DNA of 64,000 nucleotides from Epithemia pelagica (taxonomy: Eukaryota; Bacillariophyta; Bacillariophyceae; Surirellales; Surirellaceae). The position numbers and the translations under genes are program-made. Every line of letters begins with the position of its first letter. The first letter of the stretch is position 1. Below, piece by piece: positions 21,006-31,263 of the stretch. The stretch lies in NCBI GenBank assembly GCA_946965045.2, contig OX337235.1:1937508-2001507 (forward strand), read 5' to 3'. The notes under the pieces were generated by a model that saw only the letters and a list, made by a program, of their open reading frames with translations, ran no database searches and was not told where the DNA came from.

Positions 21006-22112
21006 ATGCCAGTTTTCCCTCCATCTCCACCTCCACTCCATTCCCCGGTCCATTCCAAGGTGGAAGATCCATCTCCACAACACAACACCGAGACGACGAA
21101 CGACGTGGGGAGTGAGCGTGTCCAGGAACAAGACACGACAAGGATGACTGCTTCATCAAAAGAAGGACGGATTGCAAACATATGTAGTTTTTACCGGGCT
21201 ATACTACTTTGCGCCATTTACTGTCTTTTGTCTTGCTCGGCTTCCACCCATGGCCAAGATTCGACTCGACAAAGGACAACTTGGTGCGACTTTGGGGGGC
21301 TGGCAGAGCCGATCCACACCAGGGAATTGTCGTCCAAGCAAGAACCCGATGCTTGTGAAGCCTTATCAATCTCTCTTGATCATACCCCATCGGCTCAGTG
21401 TATCCGTAATAATATTGGCTCCAAAGAGAAGAAACGTTTGCCAATGTCATTTCGCTCGAGTTCTGTACATGCTTTATCGAAAGTGGCATCGAAAGCATTG
21501 TCGAGTACAAGACAAATTCGAGGTGGAGGAACCGCAGTACCCACGACCAAAACTACAGCGAACCAACCTTCTCTTTTCCATGGATGGAGAAAGAATAAAG
21601 TGGCCGAACGGGCGAGTGTCAGTGAATCCTCCTCCGCTTCCTCTGGTATCCCCCTTCTACTTGCCAACTTTGGAGAATTTTTTCTCTTGTTTTTCGTTTC
21701 CAGTCTGTCCTGTCTTTCCACATGGGTGTGCATTCATCACCGACAAATGTCTCCGCTTCGGGTCAGCTGTATGCACGGTTTGGTGGCTTCCGTCATGGGT
21801 GTACCTCCTTCCCTTGCGGCAGCCTGTTTGAGTGGAGCCTTCACGGGGACGTCCAGCTTTTTAACTGACATGGACGACCCGACCATGCAATGGTCGGATG
21901 TCGCCATGTTGTCGGTACTGACCGGTGTGGTGTATGCCTGGGAAACCACCGATACAAATTTGCAGTGGATCTTGGCCGGCAAGGGTGGACGATTGGGAAG
22001 CCTCAGTGTGGTGGCCAGTTTGTTGTTTTGGGCGCTTCATCGCGATGCCCAATCGTTTCGCCTTGTCCGGGACTGGGTCACTCGCAAATTGGGTATCTCC
22101 ACGTCGGTATGA
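21006..22112 (+). CDS. Multi-pass membrane protein, first half (ends at an in-frame TGA)
   Basis: The longest frame opens at 21,006, but the ATG at 21,144 is a better start: from there the protein begins with a short hydrophilic stretch and a signal-like helix (AILLCAIYCLLSCSAS). A basic, serine-rich section with IRGGG follows, then hydrophobic helices from about residue 220 (LLLANFGEFFLLFFVSSL), a glycine/alanine-rich pair, and a last segment WILAGKGGRLG followed by SVVASLLFWAL. The frame stops at TGA (22,110-22,112) right after KLGISTSV. The next open stretch, 22,125-22,907, is in the same phase and repeats this module, so the two were probably one protein. No transporter family is recognised. 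Plastid or endomembrane targeting is possible but unproven. Confidence 0.6.
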   Translation: MPVFPPSPPPLHSPVHSKVEDPSPQHNTETTNDVGSERVQEQDTTRMTASSKEGRIANICSFYRAILLCAIYCLLSCSASTHGQDSTRQRTTWCDFGGLAEPIHTRELSSKQEPDACEALSISLDHTPSAQCIRNNIGSKEKKRLPMSFRSSSVHALSKVASKALSSTRQIRGGGTAVPTTKTTANQPSLFHGWRKNKVAERASVSESSSASSGIPLLLANFGEFFLLFFVSSLSCLSTWVCIHHRQMSPLRVSCMHGLVASVMGVPPSLAAACLSGAFTGTSSFLTDMDDPTMQWSDVAMLSVLTGVVYAWETTDTNLQWILAGKGGRLGSLSVVASLLFWALHRDAQSFRLVRDWVTRKLGISTSV

Positions 22113-22124
22113 ATTGCCGTCGCC

Positions 22125-22907
22125 ATGGGCATTTTCTGGGGAGCCCAAGAAAACTTGTCACGTCTTCAAGGGTTGGTGGCGTCCCTACAACAAAATACGT
22201 TAACGACGACGAGTACCAAAACCAAAATTACCACCAAGCGCGTTCGGAATGTTCACCAATATTCGTCGGAGGAAGCACTCCCAGGTCCAACCCATATGCA
22301 ACAATTGCAACGACAGTTGCGTCAATCACAACGTTGGTTAACCTCCACTGCCAAAATTGTCATGGTGACCATGTTGCTCCGACATGCATTTGTGGAGAAC
22401 AAACACCCTCTTCCTGCTTTACTGGAATCATCATTCATCACATTTGTCTGCAGTTTGTTCTTGTATCAACGGTCGACCACAACGTGGGGTGGCGTGGTCT
22501 TGCCCATGTCGTTGATTGGCCTATTGGCATCCCTCTTGGACCAACACAATCGTCATGTAGCGACTCCCATGTGTGTGGGAGGGTTGATTGGAATGACGAG
22601 ATTGCCAGGATTTTCCGTGGGGGCTCATTTGGAGGCAAGTGTGTGGATCACCCTCTTGCTGTACAACAACCAAGATATCTTGGCGGGTGTGGGAGGACGT
22701 CTCGGTGTCTTTACCGTATTGGCAGTCCTTTTGGCCCACATGTCATGGTGGTGGTCTCCCACGAACTTGGCGTCGACGCCATCCGTAGTTCTGACACCAA
22801 CGTCGTCGTACTTCTGGTATGCGCACATGAGATATGTGGTTGCGGCCACACAAACTCAACTCCAACACGTGACTCAGAGTTCACACCGTGGAAGAGAAAT
22901 TAACTGA
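22125..22907 (+). CDS. Multi-pass membrane protein, second half (same frame as the preceding gene)
   Basis: The ATG lies four codons after the TGA that ends the upstream frame, in the same phase. The 260-residue product starts with an amphipathic, glutamine-rich section (MQQLQRQLRQSQRWL), then has about five hydrophobic helices. Its module SVWITLLLYNNQDILAGVGG followed by RLGVFTVLAVLL matches the end of the upstream half (WILAGKGGRLG, then SVVASLL). Both halves thus carry one copy of an ILAG-x-GGRLG helix pair. It may be translated separately, or be the C-terminal half of a protein interrupted by a nonsense change, a sequence error or a missed intron. Function unknown. Confidence 0.55.
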   Translation: MGIFWGAQENLSRLQGLVASLQQNTLTTTSTKTKITTKRVRNVHQYSSEEALPGPTHMQQLQRQLRQSQRWLTSTAKIVMVTMLLRHAFVENKHPLPALLESSFITFVCSLFLYQRSTTTWGGVVLPMSLIGLLASLLDQHNRHVATPMCVGGLIGMTRLPGFSVGAHLEASVWITLLLYNNQDILAGVGGRLGVFTVLAVLLAHMSWWWSPTNLASTPSVVLTPTSSYFWYAHMRYVVAATQTQLQHVTQSSHRGREIN

Positions 22908-23149
22908 CAAGGATCCATTCTATCGTGGACATTGATTGTATTCCTTTTCCCTTATGGACGATCGAGTGGCTCGCCTATAGTGATCTGATAGCTTGGGACG
23001 TCCCATTCCCTCTTGAATGGCCAGATGGCGTAGCAATGAGTGAGGTGATTGACAAGCCGCAGATGTGGAAAGAAGTCACGTTTGTACGCTTTTGAACAGT
23101 GAATCGGTCTAGTTCAACAATTTTTAACAGTATACAAAAGGTTTTGCTT

Positions 23150-24649
23150 CTATGCTTGTGAACTGGAGGAGGCCACCGTGAGGGCCTTTCGAAATGCATG
23201 TCCATAGGAACCAGGTAGTTCTGGTTCAAAGCATCGTTTGGTTTCTACCGCGGCGATTCCGGTCCATGGTTTATGAATGCGCTCGTAATCGGATAGATCC
23301 TCTTTGTGTTCCCATTCCTCCAAATTATTCACAAAGGAATGGTCGGCCTCTGTGTACATATGCAACATGAACCGAAAACCATGCCTTACATGAATGTCAT
23401 TTTCCGGAGAACACCCATAGTTCATGAGATTGTATATGAAATCTGCAACGACTTCATGTCCACCCTGATTCATGGCCGCATAAAAGTTTTCCCGATAATA
23501 GTGATAGAGATAGGGAGCGTCCTTGACATAGCTGTAATGACGACCGCATCCTGTCGAGATGCACTGAACATGTGTCGCCAAATTGGCCATTTTGACAAAG
23601 GGCCCTCTTTCATCTACTTCTTCTTCATGCTCATATTCTTTGTTCGAGGCAATGTCATAATCGGCAAAGTATTCCCAGGTACTGGCCACAAAATCTTGCG
23701 CATCCTCTGGCAATGCCAATTCTGGTATCGTTAAACAATCGGTCAAGGCCACAGCCCACATGATCCAACTATTTATATCGTCCACATGCAATTCCTTGTC
23801 CTTCATATCCTCTCTCCACGAATCTTCTTCATTGACGCCGTCAGAAAACATTAGATCAAGGCTTTCGCATACCTCAATCGATTTATTTAGATGATCCACG
23901 AGGGAATCGAGAATCCCTTTGAGTTCCAAGTCTTTGGGTGACTCCATAGAAAGCCGGTGTGCGAAGGCCGTCAGAGTTGTTCTGGCATACATTTTATCGC
24001 ATTCTGGTTCGCTTTTTTCATCCTTGTTCATGTGTTTTTGGACCGATATCTTGAGCACCTTGATGGACGTATCGACCGCCTTTTGATGAAACTCTGGCAT
24101 TTCCTGCGAACCAAGAACGTAGTCAAAGACGCTGTTTACTGCATCTACACCAAGTCGTTGAATTCTGCTGGGTTTAGCGCTTTCCAAAAATGAAACCAGT
24201 TCATCCAGTCCTCTGTTGACTGCTTCATCGGCCAATGTCTGTTCTTCCGAAGTCCATGGTCCACCTGGATCGGCAAAGACAACGTCCTCGGGTGCTCGCC
24301 AGTCGGTGGGCATTAAATGCGGGTCATTGATACAAATGGCCGGAGGATTTGGCTCTTGGTCAACAATGGAGTGAATATTGGCATTGTGACAGCCATGTTT
24401 GCTGGTCTGGCCAAGGCTCCGATTCCACCAGGATGTGGAGGTTGCAGGATTCTTGGTAAGATTGGATGCAATGGTAAACACAGCTGCCAATACTAGAGTC
24501 GCCCCCACAACCAAGGGAATCAAACGATTGAATTGTTTTCTTCTTTTTCGTTTGGAATTGCTGTATTTGGAGGCATTCTTGGCAGTCATGGGTAGAATGC
24601 TTTTGCCGTCACTTTTTCGTCGTCGTCTCGACGAGTCGACACCCACCAT
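23150..24649 (-). CDS. Type II membrane protein with a large soluble domain, 499 aa
   Basis: The open frame extends to 24,844, but only via a TTG codon. The first ATG is at 24,649 in ACCATGG context. Residues 1-40 are strongly basic (SRRRRK, SKRKRRKQF); residues 43-61 form a membrane helix (LIPLVVGATLVLAAVFTIA). The basic side precedes the helix, so the C-terminal 435 residues should face the lumen or outside. That domain is acidic and mostly alpha-helical, with a tyrosine- and histidine-rich stretch (CGRHYSYVKDAPYLYHYY), about eight cysteines and an EYEHEEEVDER loop. No enzyme motif is recognised. Confidence 0.7.
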   Translation of the reverse strand: MVGVDSSRRRRKSDGKSILPMTAKNASKYSNSKRKRRKQFNRLIPLVVGATLVLAAVFTIASNLTKNPATSTSWWNRSLGQTSKHGCHNANIHSIVDQEPNPPAICINDPHLMPTDWRAPEDVVFADPGGPWTSEEQTLADEAVNRGLDELVSFLESAKPSRIQRLGVDAVNSVFDYVLGSQEMPEFHQKAVDTSIKVLKISVQKHMNKDEKSEPECDKMYARTTLTAFAHRLSMESPKDLELKGILDSLVDHLNKSIEVCESLDLMFSDGVNEEDSWREDMKDKELHVDDINSWIMWAVALTDCLTIPELALPEDAQDFVASTWEYFADYDIASNKEYEHEEEVDERGPFVKMANLATHVQCISTGCGRHYSYVKDAPYLYHYYRENFYAAMNQGGHEVVADFIYNLMNYGCSPENDIHVRHGFRFMLHMYTEADHSFVNNLEEWEHKEDLSDYERIHKPWTGIAAVETKRCFEPELPGSYGHAFRKALTVASSSSQA

Positions 24650-25032
24650 GGTAGTACCTGTTGATGCGGGTAAAGTCACAGTATACCAACTGAATTGGCC
24701 CCAAACAAGCAATTTTATATCAAGGACAGTAGGCTCCAATGTTTTTGTTTCGCTGACTTTCTTTGCAGCGATGAACGAGCTTGTGGCAGACAGTGCTCTG
24801 TTGTTGTTGATTGTGCACAAAAACCGCACGAAAGTTGGGGCCAATAGCTAAAATAATAGGGTAGCTACCCCCTTCTAAAAAAGGATAGTCTATCACACAG
24901 CTTTAGCCTCGCAGAATAAAAACAATAGAGGTTGATGTCGAAACGAACAACGTAGGTCTAGAAAGAAGCTTCCAATAAACCAAAGATTCGATTGCGAAAC
25001 TACCCAGATCTCTCTAGAGCCCCCACCGTCTT
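24650..25032. other. Intergenic; upstream region of the type II membrane protein
   Basis: It contains a perfect 12-bp palindrome (GGGTAGCTACCC, 24,859-24,870) about 210 bp upstream of the ATG at 24,649. Nothing else is seen. Confidence 0.4.
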
Positions 25033-25797
25033 TTACAGATCTGCGAGATTCTCCCAAAGTTCGTCCGGATTCTCGGGGTCAAACCAGATTGCTCGAACAC
25101 CATGTCTTTGTGCAATATAAATGTTCATTTGACTGTCATCAATCAGCAAAATGTCGTCCAAAGGAACGTCTAGATTCGCTAGGTGTAATTGTTTGCCTTT
25201 CCACATTGCCGTCCGCGGTAAAAAGGCTTGGACTGGTATGGATTGTGCGTTGAAACAAGCAGACGAATCATGGTTTAACGCAATGTCGTAGAGAGCTGCT
25301 CGAATAACGTCGGCTTGCGAGCTAAAGCTAACAATGGCAACGGAAATATTGTTTTGCGTCAAGGCTCGAAGCAGACGGCGAAACTGCGGTCGAATAAAGG
25401 GGGCGATTGATTCTGGATCGCGCCACCACATTCCTTCCGTGTGAATGTCAATGAGAGTTTGATCAAAATCAATCGCTACCATCTTCACACCCGTGTGTTT
25501 CAAATGTCGTACAATTGTCTGTACTTTGTCGGTCGATTCAAACGGTTGGCTACCCTTCTTTGTTCGTTGGGAATCTCCCCGGGCTTCCTGGTTGGAATTT
25601 CCCTCACATGCAGCAACGCAAGAGGATGTCGTTGTGGTGGCTGGTACCATGTAGTTATATCGTTCGCCATGGAACACCAGCAGAAATAGCCTGCAAGGAC
25701 GAGGGAAAACAACAGATTCTTGGCACTCCGTTGCACAGGCGGCAGCGATGATGGTCCGCCCGACCAGAACAGAGACCTCATCCTCATAGGGTTGCAT
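25033..25797 (-). CDS. HAD-superfamily phosphatase-like protein
   Basis: A haloacid dehalogenase-type hydrolase, a family whose members mostly remove phosphate through an aspartyl-phosphate intermediate. Motif I is DFDQT at residues 110-114 (nucleophile D110, acid/base D112). Motif II is the serine of AIVSFSS. Motif IV is DDILLIDDSQ near residue 220, with the paired aspartates that hold Mg2+. WKGKQLHL between them is probably the motif III lysine region. The first ATG is at 25,797; a second at 25,650 (residue 50) would remove a cysteine-rich, poorly structured leader and still leave the whole catalytic domain. The cap is short, so large or protein substrates are possible. The substrate is unknown. 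The gene faces away from the small membrane protein at 26,451. Confidence 0.8.
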   Translation of the reverse strand: MQPYEDEVSVLVGRTIIAAACATECQESVVFPRPCRLFLLVFHGERYNYMVPATTTTSSCVAACEGNSNQEARGDSQRTKKGSQPFESTDKVQTIVRHLKHTGVKMVAIDFDQTLIDIHTEGMWWRDPESIAPFIRPQFRRLLRALTQNNISVAIVSFSSQADVIRAALYDIALNHDSSACFNAQSIPVQAFLPRTAMWKGKQLHLANLDVPLDDILLIDDSQMNIYIAQRHGVRAIWFDPENPDELWENLADL

Positions 25798-26450
25798 TCA
25801 TTGTCGCAATGTCTGGGGTTGGTTGGTGATGGAGAAGGTTTGCAAGACTGTCGTTCCGTAGCAGCAGCATGTGGGCGATGAGCTATGCCTGAAGATCCAA
25901 CAAGAAAGTTTGCGGGCTGTTGCTGTGTCCATGGTCGATAACAGCTAGCCGAATCGACCGTGTTTCGATTACGCTTGTTGCAGGTTGTGAATGCTCTTCG
26001 AACGAACAACGACCACATCCCGTCTTTGGTCTTTAAAGAAGATGCATCCACCATCCACCCATCAGTGAGAAAGATGAGACGTGCGCGACTGCGGGGGGGA
26101 TGGGCCAGAAAATGCGACTGCGACTGCGCGGCAAGCGGCGCGCCCACACGCACGATTGGCGCCCTCCTCGACCATTGCCCTCCTCGTCATTCTACCCTCC
26201 GCGCCGGGCGGTCCCTCCTTGAGAGGACTCGACACCGGGAAGTATTAATACTATTTCTTTGGTGCACACAAATAAATGCTCTGCTGTCTTTTCCGTCGCA
26301 AATCACACAACAGGCAAAAGTCCCGTTTGTGTCAAGAAGACGGAGAGTTGCTTGTTTTGTTCCGAGTCATCTCACTTCTCGTTACAGAGCCTTGAATTGG
26401 TCGTTAGAGAGAAAGAAGGAGCATGAACAGCGACTTTTCACAAGTTGCAC
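25798..26450. promoter_or_regulatory. Divergent promoter region between the HAD and small membrane protein genes
   Basis: About 650 bp between two divergently transcribed starts. A GC-rich patch at 26,080-26,210 contains repeated GCGACT units and ATTGGCGCC, which resembles an E2F-type site. Open frames over part of the region have no coding features. Confidence 0.35.
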
Positions 26451-26846
26451 ATGAGTAACCTCGCAAAGGAAAAATATTTTTCGGACCAATGTCCCGAATG
26501 CACGATACTGGCTATCTCCAGTATGATAGCAAACCTTGCGAAATCACTAGAAGATATTGCCATTACCATTCTCTTGGTACTGTTGGCAAGACAGGTTTAT
26601 AATGCTCTTGTTCGTTGGCAACAACGCAAGGTAAATCAATCATACCACCAACATCATTATCGCGGTGAAATTAAATATACTCTCTTGCGAGGCACTGCAA
26701 GGTCAGCCTATCCCCTGGCTGTCATTCCAGAACTTGAAGAAAACGACGACGACGACGACGAAATAGATAGTCTCGAAAAAGATTTGAACGGCGAATGGCT
26801 GCAATCGTTCCCAATACGGAGAGGAACTCCAACCAACAAGCTCTAG
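26451..26846 (+). CDS. Small single-pass membrane protein, 131 aa
   Basis: The ATG at 26,451 is used; two upstream codons (TTG, CAC) are open but not starts. A C-x2-C pair (DQCPECT) is followed by a hydrophobic helix at about residues 32-47 (DIAITILLVLLARQ), then a basic, glutamine/histidine-rich segment and an acidic run (ENDDDDDEID). There is no cleavable signal peptide, so the helix probably acts as an anchor. The acidic stretch could bind cations or a basic partner. No family is recognised; small size and one-sided evidence keep confidence moderate. Confidence 0.5.
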   Translation: MSNLAKEKYFSDQCPECTILAISSMIANLAKSLEDIAITILLVLLARQVYNALVRWQQRKVNQSYHQHHYRGEIKYTLLRGTARSAYPLAVIPELEENDDDDDEIDSLEKDLNGEWLQSFPIRRGTPTNKL

Positions 26847-27005
26847 CGGAGAGAAGGATAGGAAACAAACAGCAACCTGTTGGACTAATCTACTGAGATT
26901 TGTTCTATTATTAGTCGTCATGGAAGATATGGATAAACTTCGGTGCTAGCTTAGAACATGAAACGTTCGAATGGAAAATTTCATTAACTCTTATGCAAGT
27001 ACCCA

Positions 27006-29318
27006 CTACGGAGGACCATCCCTCGCTTCTTCATGGTCGCTGTAATCGCTACTTCCTATTTGTCGCCGAAGATCATCAAATTCATCGATCGTATGCGTGC
27101 TACGAAAGCTTTTCTTTGACTCCATATCCAAACTCAGGACTGGAGAGAAAGAATCACCGCCAGCTCTCACGACGTCTTCATCTTCACCTGGCAGAATGTC
27201 TCCTTCGTCAGCCGAAACTAGCTGAGCAATTGGCGGCAATACTGTCATTTTATCTTGCTCCAAATCAAATGCATGAACCAAGGCGCATAGGTCGTCATGA
27301 GAAATCGCAACAAGTTGTAGGTAGTATCGCTTCAATTCTCGAGTGATTTTTACGCCAATTTCCGAAGTTGCAGGCGAGTCCAACCACATTCGACATGAAG
27401 AGCTTAACTTCTCCAACAAGGTTGACACAAGCTCGATTGTCCGTTGTATTTGATGAGATTCCACCTGCAACCTTTTCTTACTGGGCCATTCCTTGGGGGC
27501 GGTCGACACACTTAAATTTGAAGTCATGGGCGTGTCTGCTGATTCTGATGGAAGCGTGAATACAGACGTGTCCCCACCATTATGCCGGTGGGGTTCAGGT
27601 GTGTTAAGGGTTGCCGCGAACTTCATTTCGTGACGTAACGAACTATCAATTTTCCATCGTCCCTGCATTTTGGCATCTAGCAACATACTGCTTGTTTGTT
27701 GCTCAGCAAGAGGAATTGCCATAAGCACAAGCGTATTACAAAAATGCAAAGCTTGGTATAGATCACTGTGAGTTTCGGAGTAGAGCGGTAGATGTTGGGG
27801 ACTTATGGCAAGGAAATCATCAGGACGCGCAATTCCTCGAATTTCGTCCATTATGGCTGTCAACTTTATCGACAACTTTCGGCGGTTATCAACAGAGAAA
27901 CCAGTCAAAATTCCTTCCTTAGACACATCTGTTTTGACAAACCAATCTCCCATTTCTTGAGTCACGTCTCTACCGGCATCTTCCACCTGCACCACTAGAT
28001 CGATGTCATCTTGCAGTCTTTCCACTGCCGCAGCAACCAAGTCTTCACGGGAACAACGCTGATTCTTTACCTTTTGACTTACAAGACTTTCATCTGTTCC
28101 GTCTTGGTGAAAGTGGGGTGCATCAGCATAGTTTACATGATTTCCATCTGGGACAGACAAGCTCATCGCTGAGATGTGAGTTTGATCAGATGGATTTGCC
28201 AGAACCACTTCGTTCACGTGGTTCCCTGTGTGGAAAGACGCATCGTGTACCGGTGCGAAATCATATCGCTCATTTCCATAGTCTTGTTTATTTTGCGCTG
28301 AGGGAATGAGGCCCATACGGGACGAAACTGATACGTCAGCTTCATCAATCTCTTCCCCACGTGTACAAGGCCAGTGATCCGAGGTTTCCAGAAAGCGCTG
28401 ACCCATAAGTGAGGACGCAGACGCGACCTGAAGACTTGTTTCTAGCGCGCGTTTGGCCATGGAGGAAGGGGATGCCTCAACCAAGCTACTGTTTGCTGTC
28501 ACTGGGCTACATGCAGTCTTGAGTCTACCTTTTGGAGGAGGGGTTCTTGATTGCTGAATAGGATCCTTATCCAAGGGATAATATGGCTGTTCGTCCTCGT
28601 ACGCGGTCCTGCTGGTAAACTCTTCTAGATGATGTTCACTCTTGTAGCCCCATTCTTCATTGGAATGAACTTGCGGCAGCCCAGGACCATCTGCATCCCC
28701 TTCGTAGCCACCTGTACTGGCACTGGAAGCTGCTGCCAGCAGCGGTGGGTAATTCGAACTATTGGATATCTTGTTGTGCTGTTTCGCAACAAGCGCGCCT
28801 ACTGCCGTCTTCGCCTTTCCGGGCAACAACGCGGGCGATTCAGCTACGCGATTTTCTCTTGCCGACTGCTTTGAGTAAAACCCATTAGTGCTCACAGCGG
28901 GAGAGTAGAGAAGCTGGTCCATGCTGCCTGTTTGCCTTGGAATCGACCAACTTGAACTGGGAACAGGTGGGAGAAGGTTATTGTTCGTAGCGGAACTCTT
29001 CTCGACCAGAAAAGGTCTAATATCCGGCGGTGGAACATGGTCTGAAGACTGGTGATTTTCTGGTTCTTCTCTGGAATCCAGGCCGAGCTCTTGGCGTATC
29101 ATGGACGCGGAAGGACGTGTGCGGAGTCCCTCGGGCGTATGCGGTTCCCTCATCACCGGAACATGAATAAAATCAGAAGTAGTCGAAGCGTGTTCGTCTC
29201 GTTGCTCAGTTTCCCGAGGTTGCCATACAGCAGGTCGAGTAGGGGAGGTGAGTTCAGGGTTTTGGTCGTTCCGATTGGTCAGCGATGAACGGACCCAGGG
29301 TAGGTTGAAATAAGACAT
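27006..29318 (-). CDS. Large, mostly disordered protein of unknown function, 770 aa
   Basis: ATG start at 29,318, uninterrupted frame. The N-terminal 400 residues are rich in S, P, T, N and Q with no stable fold expected. Residues about 420-690 look folded: helical segments with SREDLVAAAVERLQDDIDLV, KLSIKLTAIMDEIRGIA and LYQALHFCNTLVLMAIPLAE. The last 80 residues are acidic and serine-rich, with LPGEDEDVV. No signal peptide, membrane helix or catalytic motif is seen. A scaffold or regulatory protein with one helical domain is the most that can be said. Confidence 0.7.
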   Translation of the reverse strand: MSYFNLPWVRSSLTNRNDQNPELTSPTRPAVWQPRETEQRDEHASTTSDFIHVPVMREPHTPEGLRTRPSASMIRQELGLDSREEPENHQSSDHVPPPDIRPFLVEKSSATNNNLLPPVPSSSWSIPRQTGSMDQLLYSPAVSTNGFYSKQSARENRVAESPALLPGKAKTAVGALVAKQHNKISNSSNYPPLLAAASSASTGGYEGDADGPGLPQVHSNEEWGYKSEHHLEEFTSRTAYEDEQPYYPLDKDPIQQSRTPPPKGRLKTACSPVTANSSLVEASPSSMAKRALETSLQVASASSLMGQRFLETSDHWPCTRGEEIDEADVSVSSRMGLIPSAQNKQDYGNERYDFAPVHDASFHTGNHVNEVVLANPSDQTHISAMSLSVPDGNHVNYADAPHFHQDGTDESLVSQKVKNQRCSREDLVAAAVERLQDDIDLVVQVEDAGRDVTQEMGDWFVKTDVSKEGILTGFSVDNRRKLSIKLTAIMDEIRGIARPDDFLAISPQHLPLYSETHSDLYQALHFCNTLVLMAIPLAEQQTSSMLLDAKMQGRWKIDSSLRHEMKFAATLNTPEPHRHNGGDTSVFTLPSESADTPMTSNLSVSTAPKEWPSKKRLQVESHQIQRTIELVSTLLEKLSSSCRMWLDSPATSEIGVKITRELKRYYLQLVAISHDDLCALVHAFDLEQDKMTVLPPIAQLVSADEGDILPGEDEDVVRAGGDSFSPVLSLDMESKKSFRSTHTIDEFDDLRRQIGSSDYSDHEEARDGPP

Positions 29319-29943
29319 TGTTGGACGTCTGTGTGCGTGGATGTACCGTTTTCAACTTGTGAGATATTTTCTTGTGCCAGAAAAGTTGAAGAGGTTGGAG
29401 ATGTCGACATTCTCCGACTTGCGAGTCTGAACCAGCGAAGTGTTGGAGTTTTTGCGGCTAGTTCTCAGTTGAGGGAGTTGAAAGATATCGCAGGAATCTC
29501 AATTTGTTACTCCATGTGAACAATTTGGAGACGCCATGCGACTTTTAACGGTGGAGATGTCACGTCATTGAGCCATTCCGATCTTTTCAATGCAAAACAT
29601 AAGTGTTCCACGAATGATCGCGCACCTGGAACATATCACGCGCGCCGAGCTCCTGGAAAAGCACGCCACGCAACTTCGCAACAGGGATGACCTTCATGCG
29701 ACTATTGTGCGTTCTCTGGGTTCTGAGTGGGTTCATGCCAATGCGGGAGACGAAGTCTTAAGTCATCATGCTTGTCGATGATTAGACACATCAAGATATG
29801 CAAACATGGAAACATATAGTAATGAATAAACTTAAGCAAGTTTAATAATATAGATGAGCACATGAACTACAGCTTAGCAAGAAATCGATCTGCCTTTTGA
29901 TGCAACCTGGACAATGACAAGTACAAGAGCGTCACCTGTCATG
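29319..29943. other. Intergenic; upstream region of the disordered protein
   Basis: A 63-codon rightward frame at 29,590 begins with ATG (MQNISVPRMIAHLEHITRAE) but has no supporting feature. Nothing else is seen. Confidence 0.35.
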
Positions 29944-30309
29944 TCATCGCCAGGAGTGACTCCTTGGCTTTTGATGAAGCATCATCAAATTTTCTGATTC
30001 TGGAATCGTTGGTAAAATGGGGACACTGGCTGCACGGCGATGACGTAACGAGATACGTGGCTTTCGTTGAATAAGCTGTGCACGGTCGTTTTGGAAGCTG
30101 AATCTTTCGCCCGACCTTTCTTGTCTGTGAGATCGGCACTTGTCCGATTCACGAGGATCCGTGGAAAGAGTTTGCGACGGTCTCCTGTGGGCTTTGAGCG
30201 GACTCCGTGGAAAAGAACCACTAGCGTGTATGCTGCAACATACAATAAGAGCAAGGACTAGTAGATGGTCCAAGCCTGACCAGAGAAGGTTCGTTGGCAA
30301 TAGGAACAT
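29944..30309 (-). CDS. Possible small signal-peptide protein, 121 aa
   Basis: From the ATG at 30,309 the frame begins MFLLPTNLLWSG and continues LDHLLVLALIVCCSIHASGS, a plausible signal peptide or anchor, followed by a basic serine/arginine-rich tail. The layout resembles the small proteins at 11,691 and 33,089 (D-[HY] before a leucine/valine helix, then A-S/T-G, then a basic tail). An overlapping minus-strand frame is also open but lacks an ATG. Weak evidence. Confidence 0.25.
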   Translation of the reverse strand: MFLLPTNLLWSGLDHLLVLALIVCCSIHASGSFPRSPLKAHRRPSQTLSTDPRESDKCRSHRQERSGERFSFQNDRAQLIQRKPRISLRHRRAASVPILPTIPESENLMMLHQKPRSHSWR

Positions 30310-31263
30310 AGTGTAGACGAGGTACAAACGTTATGACTGAAGACAATATTCTGGATAGGGGAGAAGGACAAAGAGCATTTTTATGACAAGATGATCATCT
30401 TCAGTTATATAAATCCGACAACAACTTGTGGTTACAGTCACCGGAACAGTGTGATGATTCTTTGGTTGGGAGTAAAGAGAAAACGGGACATGAAAATCTC
30501 AAAGAACATGTGCACTTCTCGCGCGTTTCGAGGGTCTTGGGAAGGATAAGTGGTCCTGCGTTGATTGGCACACGGGAATCAATATTGGCCAATAGAAATA
30601 CCTACCTAGATCGCTCGAAGAGTAATTTCTACAATAGATTAAATAGTACCTTCCGGGACCTACTGACGCGGGACAGGAACAATCCGTCATAGGAGGTAGG
30701 AGTAGGTATTTACTGCGGAGTACTCGAGGATAAAGTACTACTCCTAGGTCGGATTCTTTGATTGCCAAAGTCAAATCTTTCTTGATGAAGATAATCAAGT
30801 GCTTCCGAGCTGATTGCAACTAAAGTGGGCCAAAAAAATGATAGAAGCTTAGTAGTTTAACGAAGTTGCCGTGGATGCCGATTTACCGCTTCGCAAACAA
30901 GTCAGAGTTTACGATGATACGTGACACCCGACAGAATCCTTAATATGCCACAACTGTGACCTTCGTGAATCTGCGCCTCGAAGAAGAGTGTGCAACGGTC
31001 CATTGTTGCCAGAAAATTGAATGGATAAGAGCTGAATTGCTGAGAGCCACAAAGAATGACGGGAGTCACAGACTCCTTATCAGCAGTCCATGTACAGCAA
31101 CCAATGACATCATGTCGTGAGTAGCAATGAGACTGAGGGTCAACTTATGCGTGTGAACTCGATCGTTGCGATGTTCTCGAGGCATCTTGACTGTCGTAGT
31201 GACATCTTGTATGTTTGAACTCCAAGCGAACCGAACGTCTGAAAATAGCAATAGTCCTTGTTT
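30310..31263. other. Intergenic, no gene seen
   Basis: Short frames on both strands only. It probably includes the 3' untranslated region of the leftward mitochondrial carrier gene. Confidence 0.35.

Noticed and set aside
22110-22112. TGA as selenocysteine or reassigned codon in the membrane protein
   Set aside because: No typical cysteine-replacing context or obvious SECIS-like structure was identified, and TGA ends other genes in the window, so no general reassignment.
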